Below are positions 1-10,700 of a DNA stretch of 64,000 bases, piece by piece. The position numbers and the translations under genes are program-made. The DNA is from Lactarius indigo (Eukaryota > Basidiomycota > Agaricomycetes > Russulales > Russulaceae): NCBI GenBank assembly GCA_025766275.1, contig JAFKAC010000062.1:124001-188000 (forward strand), given 5' to 3'. Each line of letters begins with the position of its first letter. Within the stretch, counting starts at the first letter, position 1. The notes under the pieces were generated by a model. It ran no database searches. It had not been told where the DNA came from and saw nothing but the letters and a program-made list of their open reading frames with translations.

Positions 1-1591
1 GTCGGTACTGATCCCCTACCATCTCTTAAGCGTGCCAAGTGGGGCACAAGTGCTGATGTCGATGGCGAGTTGGACACTAATGCAGTTGATGACTCGCATA
101 TCAACCCGCTTGATAAATTTCGTCTCAAAGCAGGTACCGCCAATGATGCCCTCAGTGACGATGACGATTGCGACAGAGATGAAAACCTCGAATCGACGAA
201 GGTACATAGTATTTTAATAATATTTTTTTTTTGCCAGACACTTACATTTTCAGTCAATGGTGAGGGCCATCAGCCATTGAGCGGCCAATCAACTTGCGGA
301 GGTCCCTAAGTGGGATGACCCAAGGGACTCGGACAACAACACCTGCAAGGTATGCATTACGATCTATGTATCTCTAATCTCTCTTCGAGCGCATTTTCTA
401 GGACTCCGGCTCTCCTTTATCTGAGGGAGAGGACGACAGTGAAAGCGACAAGGCCAAACAAATCCCCATCCATGTGCATGGGGTCAATAAGAGATGGCCA
501 CCAGCGTGTCACTACGTACCAACAGACCGTGGCCTAGTCCAGCTCAGACTCCAGCCACCGGACTTGAGGGCGATCATGAGGCTTGCCATCAAAACCATTA
601 CAGGTGATGCGATTTTTGATACTGCCTACCGTACAGTCAATTCCACCACTGCCTATTACCGACATATCCTTTATCGCTCGGCAAAGTCGCTGCATCTTCC
701 AGTATTTGCAAATCGGTTTTTCTATGACCCCGAGATTGGGAAGGTTTTCAGTCGGGTGGTACGTGGTGTCGTTCATCAACAACTCCAATTACCAATAATT
801 GTGCCGCATTTCAAAAGCTCAGCGGTCGTGTTTCGACCTACCGTGGCCAACTGAAACGGACTGCCGCGAGTAAGGTGGAGGGCTTTTATCAACTTGTCGA
901 AGGGGCAGAGTGCATCAACAGGGTCAAGGGGCTTATTCAGGGCTCAGTATACGTCTATCCGACAAAGGAGGTCGGTATTATACCGCGGTCTTGTCAACTT
1001 GGTCAGTTTTACTGTGACATTACTGCAGGGTCCGTCTGGTCAGCAAGTTATCGTGAAGTCAAAGCCATTTGCCCATCCTGTTATTATTGCAGTGCTTCGG
1101 GAGGCATTTTTCTCGAACGTCCGGGGAGGCTCATACGCCAACAAATATCACCGGCTGTTCAAGTCCAGCCTTCCTGATTCATGCCCCTCCGAATTGGAGA
1201 TCCCAAGTGCCATGCTCGCACTCGTTGCTACTTCCGTTTGTATTTTTTTTCCTGTTATTTATATCAACGCAATTTATTCCCTGATAGATTCACTCGGCCC
1301 TTGACGACTACAGTACCGGGGTCTGCAAGAAGACGGAATTTAATGCAGATCTGTACGAAGATATATACATCAGCCACAGCAATTTTCTCTCGCACATTCG
1401 AGATGGAAGCATCACAAAGTACCACCGTATGATGTCGGATTTGTACAAACAAGCTTCGTAAGTTCCTTTGATCAATCCCTGCGCCGACTCTGATTTAATG
1501 TGCTACTCTCAGTGCCGTGTCTGTCATGCCACGCACATCGATTACCAATGACGCCATTGCCCAGCTCGATCTTGATGGTATGGCTGAGTGA
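1..1591 (+). CDS. DUF6532-family protein, 3' part of gene (5' end outside window)
   Basis: Seven exons can be joined in one frame: 1-201, 302-349, 402-758, 818-970, 1029-1235, 1288-1457 and 1513-1591, ending in TGA at 1589-1591. This gives about 404 residues with no start codon in the window. Introns have GT and AG ends and are 52-59 nt, except the first (100 nt). The N-terminal part is acidic and low-complexity (a run of Asp near residue 60). The C-terminal half carries what I recognise as the DUF6532 pattern: KPFAHPVIIAVLREAFF, then ANKYHRLFKSSLP, then ELEIPSAMLALVATSIHSALDDYSTG across the 1236-1287 intron. DUF6532 proteins are expanded in Agaricomycetes and their function is unknown. The first intron could hide a 6-nt exon at 254-259, which would split it into introns of 52 and 42 nt. 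Family assignment is from memory of the pattern; exon joins are inferred. Confidence 0.78.
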
Positions 1592-1985
1592 AAACATTTC
1601 AAGCCTTCGTTACTAGGGTCGTTTCCTCAAACCTTGCTAATAGTTGAAACCTTTTGTTAGATGTCGCTTTAGTTACCAGTACTCGATTTAAAGAACAAAA
1701 AAAAACCTACCATAGCGTTTCGTCGATTTAATGATATTTTTTTCGTGAATTCTATCTCGCATGCACACAACTGAGGTCATCGAAGGAGAACAATATACTT
1801 AATGTGAACCCTATTCACTGGGGGTCGTCACCAAATGGACACCAATTGTCCTAAATTGGCGGTCAATAAACAAATGTCACCAATTGAAGTTCCTCCAAAG
1901 TCCATTGTTTTTGCGAACGACAAAACAACGAATTTGGTTTTTTAATTCAAATTGTCATCAAATGGCCAAAATACGCTATTTTGTC
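1592..1985. other. Intergenic spacer, no gene seen
   Basis: AT-rich sequence after the DUF6532 stop codon. I see no long open frame, tRNA-like fold or repeat shared with the rest of the window. It probably holds the 3' UTR and terminator of the preceding gene. Confidence 0.5.
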
Positions 1986-3690
1986 TTAAATTGAGGGTTT
2001 GAGGTTTTCCTGATGCCGCACTGCACTCACGGGCACGTTTTCCACCTCAATGAGCTCCTTCACGGCGAGTATCATGCCAGCGGCCTCAGGCGTGTGCGAG
2101 TGGTACACCGTCTGCATGCGCTGTTGATAAGTGACCCTTGCGCACTTAGCGGCTCGTACGGACCGGACTTGCAGCATGGACTGCTTTAGATTAGATATAG
2201 GACTTGTAGATTAGATACTGTTTTGATCTGTACAATCTATTACTTATCATTGCGTCACCTATGACATCATGTACTATGACATCATGCGGACTCCTCTGGA
2301 CTTATCATTGTACTACGTCTTTGTTCCTCCTTTAGATATATCTTTATTGTGATGTCATTATGATATCATCTTAGTCTGGACTCTTCTTGTTCTATACGCC
2401 TTGTTCTCCATATGCACACTCCTTTGTCCTGTTGTAGAACAATGCGCTCCTTGTATTCTGTGACCTGTAGTTACTTCCCTTGTACTGCTGTCACACCTCT
2501 GTACAGTATAAGTAGACTGCTTGTACGCCCTGGTCCACATCAGTTCTCTCACTGCTGTGTGCCAGGTATGTCCCCTCCTCTGTAATACTATTATCAGTTC
2601 TCTCACTGCTGTGTGCCAGACACCTCTTGCTTCCACTGCTTGACTTCCTGTTTGCTGCTTCCAGCCACTCCTCATATCTCACCACAGAACACTTTGTCCC
2701 TCTGTGAGTATGTCCTCCATGTGTGCTGTTCATCATGCGCCACCGAGAGTAGTGAGAATTCCCTGAGCGAGTTTGCCGAGGGAGATACCGGAGCGTTGGA
2801 GGGTGACGCGGAAGTGTGTGCTAGGTTCTGAGGATGCGGGTGGCGGTGATGGTACGGGAAGCCGTTGTGCCATTGTGATGTAAGGGACACCCTTGCGTCG
2901 GGCTCGAACCCACCTACTTCCACCATACCCGCCACCCGACCACAACTACCCATTCCGCACTCACCGCAACCTGTCAGACTCGATGCAACCTACCGGACTA
3001 TTTTCATGTATATAAGGGCGCAGCCCTCCTCTCGAGAAAGATAGATTTACCGACTCATACCCCTCTCTGCTCCAGCTGAGCATTTGTGTTTCCGCGCGTC
3101 TTCTCTTATCTTCCCGATATCTGTCCTCCTCGTTTCCACCTGGCACGCTTTCCTAAAAAGGGTCGCTGACCTAATCGTTGAACTTCACTGAACTCGTACA
3201 CACGTGCGTACACAGCATCTTTGCCTCGCTACAGTGAACTGCGCGTAAATGCAGTACGCAGGAAGTTTTTGGAAGGCTGGTGAGGGTGAAAACCCGTCGA
3301 GAGGACGTGAGGACGGCAGACATCGTCGACATGGAGGAGTGAAGACGTCAAGCAAAGCAGAACCTCAGGATTATGTAATCCCGAGACGATAACTTGTTAG
3401 GCCGGCCATCGGTGTCCTTCAGCCAAGGCCGGACAATTGTACCCACAACAAATTCAAAATGTGGGGGCCAACCCTTCAGCCCTGACGCAACTCCTCCATG
3501 GTAGCGACTGCATCGTGGACAGGTTAAAGACAAGAGAACCGAGTATCAGGAAGCTGTGGCACATAACGTCGCAAAGGCGCAATATCGAAACTATGAGCCA
3601 TCTTTCATCGAGAACTATCTGAGAAACTGTCGTTAGAGTAGGACGCATCGTTCAATATAATAAATTAATAATTACGCCTTGCTCGTATGG
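1986..3690. repeat. Duplicated flank sequence, copy 1 (interrupted by solo LTR)
   Basis: This stretch is the first of at least four copies of a flank module that precedes the 3' end of the NLR genes. Others are near 17280-17880, 24230-24830 and 31560-32430. The copies share a segment around GTGGTACACCGTCTGCATGCG, a GC-rich stretch near 2780-2830, a segment starting near 3245 and a CpG-bearing AT-rich tail near 3650. The Copia solo LTR at 2122-2735 is inserted in this copy. A minus-strand frame reading RMQTVYHSHTPEAAGMILAV is similar in all copies, but I could not connect it to a known protein. Confidence 0.7.
2122..2735 (+). mobile_element. Solo LTR of a Ty1/Copia element
   Basis: The 614-bp segment starts TGTTGATAAGTGACC and ends TGCTGTTCATCA. 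It aligns end to end with the 612-bp LTRs of the intact Copia element at 35212-41559, with scattered differences. It is flanked by a perfect 5-bp duplication TGCGC (2117-2121 and 2736-2740), which fits insertion followed by LTR-LTR recombination. The interrupted host sequence continues on both sides when compared with the flank copies near 17490 and 24450. It is more diverged from the intact element than that element's two LTRs are from each other, so it is an older insertion. Confidence 0.95.
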
Positions 3691-3694
3691 GCGA

Positions 3695-4814
3695 TCAGTC
3701 GTCGAGCACGGAGGGGATGTAGAACGTGAGCACCCCGCGATGTGGACGAAAAGGATCAGACATTGTCCCAATATGCCTGAGAGTCTATAGTTAGTCACCA
3801 AGGGTTCCGAAGAAGGAGGTTCTGCATACATGCAATAGTCATTTTGGACACGGCATGGACATTTAGGAATTTCAAGAGACTATGCGCGTACCACTGCACG
3901 AGCTGCTGAACAGGTGTGTCGCATCAGGAGGTTCATGTTCTCCATCCTCTTCCCTTCTCTCACCTTCGGCACCAGCACGATCCTGCAACGGGTCGTCTCC
4001 AGCTACAAAATGTGAGAAGACCTCTTCAGTAAAAAAGGTAATCCCGATGGACAAATAACTCACTCATCCGGGGATGTGAACAATTGTTCCAAGTGATATC
4101 CACTTTAATGACTTCAGTGCTGGTGGAGAGTCGGAGGCAGCCAGACGAGTTGGCGTGCACTGCTATCACATCTGAAAGGTTCTGCATCCGCTCGACGACG
4201 CGGCGCATCTTCGTGAGCAGTGGGAGCATGATCTGAACCTACAATCGGGAAGCTTCCTTCGGTATGCACTATTTTTTCTCCTTGAGTAAAAACAAAAGGG
4301 ACGTACATCGGGTTCTGGGCAGTGCAGCTCCGTGAGCAAGGCTACATCCACTGGCTTCATCACCTCTGTGCACACATCGTGCGCCACCTCGACCCAACGA
4401 CCCATTTGCGCCATGCCAAATATCTTGAAGGACAGGACAGGCACATATTTCTTCTCCGTGAGCGTCATGATGACTTTGTTCATGCCTTTGGGCAGGTTGA
4501 GGGTGATCTCGTTATTGGATTGGAAGAGGATGCGGTAGTCGGTGAAGAGCACCTATGTGGATCTTTCTGGCGTGGATTCTGTTCAGAGAAAAAGGCCGCA
4601 GCAAGGAGAAAATGACAACGTATGATCAGACAAGAATGCCTCCCTCCCTTTGGTTGCAGATGACACGCATGGATGTCCCGCTGGAGATGCCAGTGGTGGT
4701 ATATTTCTTTTGAAGCTTCTCCATGGTTCGGATTAGACCTATGAACGTGTCGCAGTTATTAATACAGGTCGTCAAATTGGGCTTGCCAGTGCTCACGATG
4801 AAAGGTGGGCACAT
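3695..4814 (-). pseudogene. hus1-like checkpoint clamp gene, probably decayed
   Basis: Minus-strand exons match the order of Hus1, a subunit of the 9-1-1 DNA-damage checkpoint clamp. They are 4814-4632 (FIGLIRTMEKLQKKY), 4553-4307 (LFTDYR, NNEITLNL, RWVEVAHDV, CPEPD), 4232-4064 (IMLPLLTKMRRVVERMQNLSD), 4023-3964, then 3905 downward (QLVQWYAHSLLKFLN, TIAC, GQCLILFV) to FYIPSVLDD and a stop at 3697-3695. Lesions: relative to the second copy at 32426-32806 about 19 nt are missing just before GVLTFYIP, which shifts the frame. I could not join the exon with QLVQWYAH in frame to the one before it. No Hus1-like start (MRF...) is visible, and the segment before LFTDYR holds an in-frame TAG unless it is intronic. 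A functional hus1 probably lies elsewhere in the genome. Confidence 0.72.
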
Positions 4815-5084
4815 TCTGAATTGTGGCAAGAAAGCACATAGCGTGCGACGAGTCAGATCAATGGCACATCGCTTATGTTGATCTCGTAATCCGAGGACAC
4901 ACCGTGCAACGACGGCCATCAACTGTATGTCACAATGACACGCATATTGGCACCAGTATACTTTGCTCTTCAAATGTCTGCAGGTCCCCGCCCCTAACTC
5001 GAGGTCATCACAAGCGGAAACGACCACGACAACCCACAGCGCCGCGGTGGTGTCTTCCGCCTTACTGTACCGTTGACACACCCT

Positions 5085-7025
5085 CAGCACACTCCTCTAC
5101 GGTGGATGTACAGGTTCTTCAAGTTCTATTATTATTTCGTATTTATCGTCGTATTTTCGTGGATGGTCTACACGCCCATAGAGGTCAGCTCCGGTGCGTG
5201 CATGTGTATTGCCTCCAACTTAGGTAGCATTCGTCTCAGAAACAGTCCCGAACTGAACATTGTATCGGCATGGGAAAGGGGTTGGTTACCTGGCAGCAGA
5301 CTTGTGAGTCTTGTTTCTTGGGCCACGAGCTATTATTGTCGACCCTCTCCCTTCACGTTACTGCTCCATATCCACGATGCCGCCTCTTCAAACGTGCTGA
5401 CACGCTGCCACGGGACAACAGTGATGCAAAGTACCACCCCTTCTGCCTAGACCTCCCAGCCCTTGCCGCGCTCATGGTCGCCTTCTTCACCCTGAAATAT
5501 GCCTACATGCGCCCCACTCTCCGCGGCTCATCTCCAACTAATAACTGTACTGCATCCCGTTCTATCTTATCTTCTCACTACTCGTGCTTACTGTCCTGCA
5601 CGGCGCCAGCATTCTCAAGGTCTTTATCATATTATCAGCAAATTATGCGCTTGCCAAAGCGACAGGCGGGGCACGACTTGCCGTTCCAGTCATCTGGCTG
5701 TTCAATGGCGGGGTCCTGGTTGTGAACGAGTGGTATGAAGGCTATGCCTTTGCAAGTCTGTACTCAGGGTTTGCCTGGTATGCCTTGCACATTACCTCAA
5801 GTTCTGTCTTGGGATTGATGCACTTTACAGGACAGCTTGCGTGGAATGTATCATTGTTGGCACGCTAGCTTCAACATCACCATGTTGTGCCTCGCGTCAT
5901 TCAGGGTCAACTAACATTGAGTATGCAACCATATCAGAATTGCGGATGTACGGCAGCTCCTCGCTCGTTCACTTTCTCGCAGGGTCATGGGGGCTAACAC
6001 AGAGCGATCCAGCCTGGAGGCGCGTTGACCGACAAGAAATGCACAGCTGTGTACCACCTGCGCGCCTCGTACACCTTCAAGAACTATCTCGTGTATGCGC
6101 TCTACGTGCCGCTCGATATCGCGGGGCCGATACTTACCTCCAAAGATTGGTGTAGCAGGTAGGCACAGCCACCTCCGTTCTTTAGCCCTTCTACAGGCAT
6201 TTGCGATTTAGCTCTCGCGCCCAAAAGAGATGACGTCATGGCCCATGGGCGACGGCTCGATACGCAGTCCGGTTCCTGACCGCAGTGCCCACAACAGAAG
6301 CGCTAATACAGGCCATGTGGGTCGCCGCAATCGAGGACGCGCACGCGCGTTGGGCGGCATGACTCCCGCCCAGCTGTCTATGGTCGACTTTTGGAATCTC
6401 AACTTCGTCTAGTTCAAGGTATAATACACGTGACCACCGACAGGCGCCAATGACTCCGGACGTAAGCTGTTGCTCTCAGACGTTGCTTCTGTCTGTGGGC
6501 AGTCGTAGACAGGCTGGACCTTCCCGAGAGCGTGGTACGCTGCGTGTTGAATAACTACTTGGCTCTCAATTTTTGGAGCGCATGGCACCGCTCGTACAAC
6601 CTCTGGACTGTGGGATATCTCTGCATCCCACCCGGCTTCAGTTGCCACCACGAGTATCCTTGTCTTTACATTTGTCACGCTCTGGCATGGCCTGAGCCTT
6701 AGGTTGCTGGCTTGGGGTTGCTCATCCTACCGGAGATCTTGGCAAGGAAGGTGCTTCCGCCGGCATTGGTACATACGGGGACTTGCAACGTGAAAATCGT
6801 TGTGATTTGTTCTCATGATGGGCGCCAATCGGGTCGGGTTAGTTCTCGGTGTCGACGACGTGCAGCATTTTGCACGCAAGCTAATTGACAGCTGGGAGGG
6901 TACGTCTCTCTCTTCAAGGACTGTTGCGCCTTAGCTGATCGAGACGCACGTGTAGGCATTCGCTTCATGTTCGATGCTTCTGCCTGCCTGTTCGTTGGTG
7001 TGCAACTCATGTTTGAGTACAGATA
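5085..7025 (+). pseudogene. GUP1-like MBOAT acyltransferase pseudogene
   Basis: Scattered blocks in the order of fungal Gup1, a multi-membrane-span MBOAT protein involved in glycerolipid and GPI-anchor remodelling at the ER: FKFYYYFVFIVVFSWM near 5120, GWLPGSRL near 5280, SDAKYHPFCLDLPALAALM near 5420, LHGASILKVFIILSANYALA near 5595-5660, NEWYEGYAF near 5730, WHASFNITMLCLASF near 5860, YTFKNYLVYALYVPL near 6075, TPAQLSMVDFWNLNFV near 6365, FWSAWHRSYNLW near 6575, VFTFVTLWHGLSLRLLAWG near 6663 and GANRVGFVLGVDD near 6825. The block FWNLNFV is followed by TAG where the family has Trp (6409-6411), and a frameshift follows LLAWG. Some gaps are introns, but these lesions indicate a dead copy. The His of the LWH motif, the usual catalytic residue of MBOAT proteins, is still present. 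Confidence 0.75.
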
Positions 7026-7791
7026 TACAGTGTTGTTAGATGTAGTCTGAGCTATCGCTAACTGAGATTTGATCGACTAGGGAGAAAGAACTACGCGGGG
7101 GATACAGCGTCGATGCTAAGTGCATGCGTGTAACGTCTGTTTATGTCGTTTGTATATTCTTTTCGACGTCAAAGGCCTGAGATCAGAAATCGCGCCGATC
7201 AGATATGGAGTAAACGAAGACAGTGGGTACTTCAGGTCTTTCGTAGTGGTCAAGAATCTGAAGATGCACGCACGGGAACGGTGAAGGAGGTGGCAGTTAC
7301 ACGACCAGCTGTGGGCGAGTTATAGAGTATAGAGATTCCTTGGAGAGATATCAGGTGGAAGTGCATCGAAACACGGTCACGGTCAGGACGAAAGCTGTAA
7401 TGCGTTGTCGATGATGTCACAAAACCTTGCACAAAACGATCTCGGTGGACAAATCCAGTCGTGAAACATCCAGTCTCAAATCGAGCAAGTTGAAATTTGC
7501 TTTTAGCCAGCGCTCTCGAAAATTGTAATCGTAAGTTATGATCCAGGTATCGTCCGACATTACTGGCCGGCCACGAGTCGGAATGATATCCTGTCTTGTA
7601 CTATTACTGAACCTTTTCATTCGGACCGTGCCGCGGTCCCGCAGCTGATTCCTGCTGTATTGGTAATTGGTTAGTAACGAGTAGCGACTCCGATTACAGT
7701 ACTACTGTAACGACATTATAAATCGCGTACGATTCCAAAGGCCATACATATAAATCTAAACTGTCCCATTGGTCCCTCGTTCCCTGAATCC
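7026..7791. other. Spacer 3' of NLR copy A
   Basis: No convincing gene. From about 7613 the sequence (GACCGTGCCGCGGTCC, then GAGTAGCGACTCC) recurs 3' of copies B (near 17910), C (near 24880) and the fragment (near 14455), so it belongs to the duplicated unit and probably carries the 3' UTR of the NLR genes. Confidence 0.5.
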
Positions 7792-10700
7792 CTATACCCC
7801 ACCGGCCTCATACTCCGAAAACGACTGCGCAATGTTCCGGTATCCATTTGCTAGCGCGTCTTGAAAAGGTGTCCTGCCATATACCGACCGTATTTGTGTA
7901 TTCGCTCCTTGTTCGAGGAGTAGCCGTACAACCTCAAGATGACCAAAGGTCGATGCGATATGCAATGCGGTGGTGTCGTCCCGCTGCGTGGCGTTTATAT
8001 CAGCACCGTTGTCCAGCAACAACCGCACTATGTCGATGTGGCCATTCAGTGTTGCGGCGTGCAATGAAGTCCAGCCAAGGGTGTCTGGAGAATTCACAGC
8101 CGCGCCATATTTGATTAATGTCCTCGCAATTTCGAGTTTCCCATCCCTTGATGCTACATTCAACAGAGTCTGGAGTACATTGTTTCTTTGGTTGACATCT
8201 GCACCGCGGTCGAGTAGTCTCTGGACCATGCCAATGTGTCCGTTTTCTATAGCGCTATGCAACGAATCGTTCTCTTCGTCGTCAGATGAATCGTCGATGT
8301 ACGGTTGTGGTCCCACGATCTTGCCAATCAAGTCGGGAATGTTGTTTTGTGGCCCTGCTTCCAATGGAGTCAAATTGACCATATTTCTGGATTGTAAATC
8401 TCCTAAACGCCTTGCTAGGAAGCTCGTAACGTCGCGTTTCCGGTTTTCATGTGCAACATCGATCGCTGTTTGTTCACTGCTATTCCGCATGCTAACGTCC
8501 GCTCCGGAATCGAGGAGTAGCTCCACGAGACTGAGATGTCCGTTCCGTGCCGCTGAGTGTGATGGCGTCCAGCCCTCCCTGTCCTGTGAATTAACATTTG
8601 AGCCACACTTGATTAACAGGCGCGCGACCTCGAGTTCCCCATTTCCAGATGCCAGGTCCAATGGTGTCTTCTGGTCCTCATTCCGCATATCCACTTCTGC
8701 ACCGCGCTCGACTAGCAACTCTGCAACTTTAAGGTGTCCGAAAGCTGATGCGAGGTGGAGTGGAGCCCAGAGATCGAGTTTCTGGACATATACATGCGCC
8801 CCATGGTCAAGTAACAGCTGAACAACATCCACATAACCGCATCGTGATGCGAAATGCAGCGACGTCCAGCCGCCATCGTCGATTAAATTAACGTCAGCTC
8901 GGTGTTCGATCAGAAGGCGTGATACCGCCGTGTGTCCGCCTAGTGATGCTAGGATTAACGGGGTGTAGTGATTCCTAGTCCGGACGTGGATGTCGGTCCC
9001 AAAGTCGAGTAAAAGCTGCACGATGTCGAGATGCCCATTTCGGGGGGCTGCGTGCAAAGGGGCCCACCCTTGCTTGTCGCGGCAGTCAATATCCGCTCCA
9101 CGCTCGATTAGCCAGCGAACAACTTCGTGCTTGCCGTTGCCCGATGCGACGCACAAGGGAGTCTCCTCGACTGCGTTTCGTACGTTGACGTCCATGCCAA
9201 GTTTAAGAAATATCTTCACGAGGTCGAGACTCCCGTGCTGTGATGCGCTGTGCAACGGAGTACAACCGTCCATGTCTTTGGACATCGTATCTGCGCCTTG
9301 CTCGATTAAGAAGAGGGCAACTTCGACATTCCCGTTTCGAGACGCCACGTGTAATGGCGTTTCTTGGTGCAAATTTGTCTTTTCAAGTGCTGCATGATGT
9401 CGGACTAGTAATTGAACAATATCGAGGTATCCCGCCGCCGATGCTAGATGTAATGAAGTCCAACGGTCTTTGTTCTGCACATTTGGATCGGCTCTGTAGT
9501 TAAGGATTTCTCGAACGATATTGAGGTGTCCACGCTGGGATGCCACCTGCAAAGGAGCCAACCCATTGATGTTTGCGGACGCTACATCGGCCCCATGCTT
9601 GAGCAGCAGTCGACAAACATCCAGTCCCCCAATCTCCGCCGCCAAATACAACGGTGTCTCGCGCTTGTTTCCTGTCTGGACGTTAACATCTGCTTGATGT
9701 TCGAGTAACAATTTTGTGACGATACGATGACCGCCTGCTGCCGCTCTATGCAATGAACTCCAGCCCACGGCATCTACGGCGTTGATATTCGCGCCATTCT
9801 GAAGTAATGCTAGGGCAGTCTCAATTTCTCCCTTGATCAACGCAGCATTCAGCGGAGTGCCATACACCCCGCCCATAGTGTTAACATCCGTCGTATTTGC
9901 GATGACGAGGTATTCTGTGAGGCCGCGGAAACCACACAGTGCTGCGTAATATACTGGTTCGGCCTCCGGTTGCGTTGGGTGTACTGTCGCCATCTGTTTT
10001 TTCCAAGGACGGTCAACGTCATATATCCAGACCCATGTTGCGAAGTAGGGCCTGGTGGGGTCGAAGAGACATTCCATGAGATCCTGGATACTTGAAGACA
10101 CGCCTTCGAATTTGCCATGGTCGACCCAGTACCGAGCCGCGTAAATTGCAAATGGTCGTTTTTCTATTGCGCTTTTGTCAACTTGACTCGGTTCACCAAG
10201 ATCGAGTAGGATGCTGAGGCAAGTGCGGGCAAGAATGGAGTGGGCGGAATGAGGAAGGATGTGATAAACGGAAAGATGCTCCGCCGCATTGGCAAGGCGA
10301 GAGGACATCAGGAACTCTTTCACCGAGAAGTGTGAAAACTGTACGACCGACGAGCCATCGATGTTGACGATCGTGATCAAACTGGAACAAGCAGACAACA
10401 CAGCTTGGTGTGTATTTACGGGGCGCCAGCCAGTGCGATATTGGGAATCTTTTCTGGTGTCAACTCGAATGGCAAGAACATCGGCGAGCTCCTCAACACG
10501 AAGCGGACGAATGGAGACCGCAAGACACTGTAAAAGGCGACAAGCATATTCCCGTTTCGCCTTCCCGATGCCTAGCAAGATGCGCTCGTATGTTGCATCC
10601 AAAGTTTCGGGCAATTTATCGAGAGCGCCCCGAATGTCCGGGGGGAAACAGTCACGCAGCCATACAATTTGGCAGGAGACCCATTTAAACCTGTAGTAAA

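Noticed and set aside
2358..2736. Short minus-strand frames with HTAVRELI-type repeats in the Copia LTRs
   Set aside because: They reflect the tandem duplication inside the LTR and occur identically in all three LTR copies; not protein coding.
7970..9397. Long plus-strand open frames antisense to the ankyrin exon of NLR A (also near 18254-19549 and 25252-26370)
   Set aside because: They are mirror frames of the regular 33-residue repeats, have no independent homology and recur wherever the repeats do.
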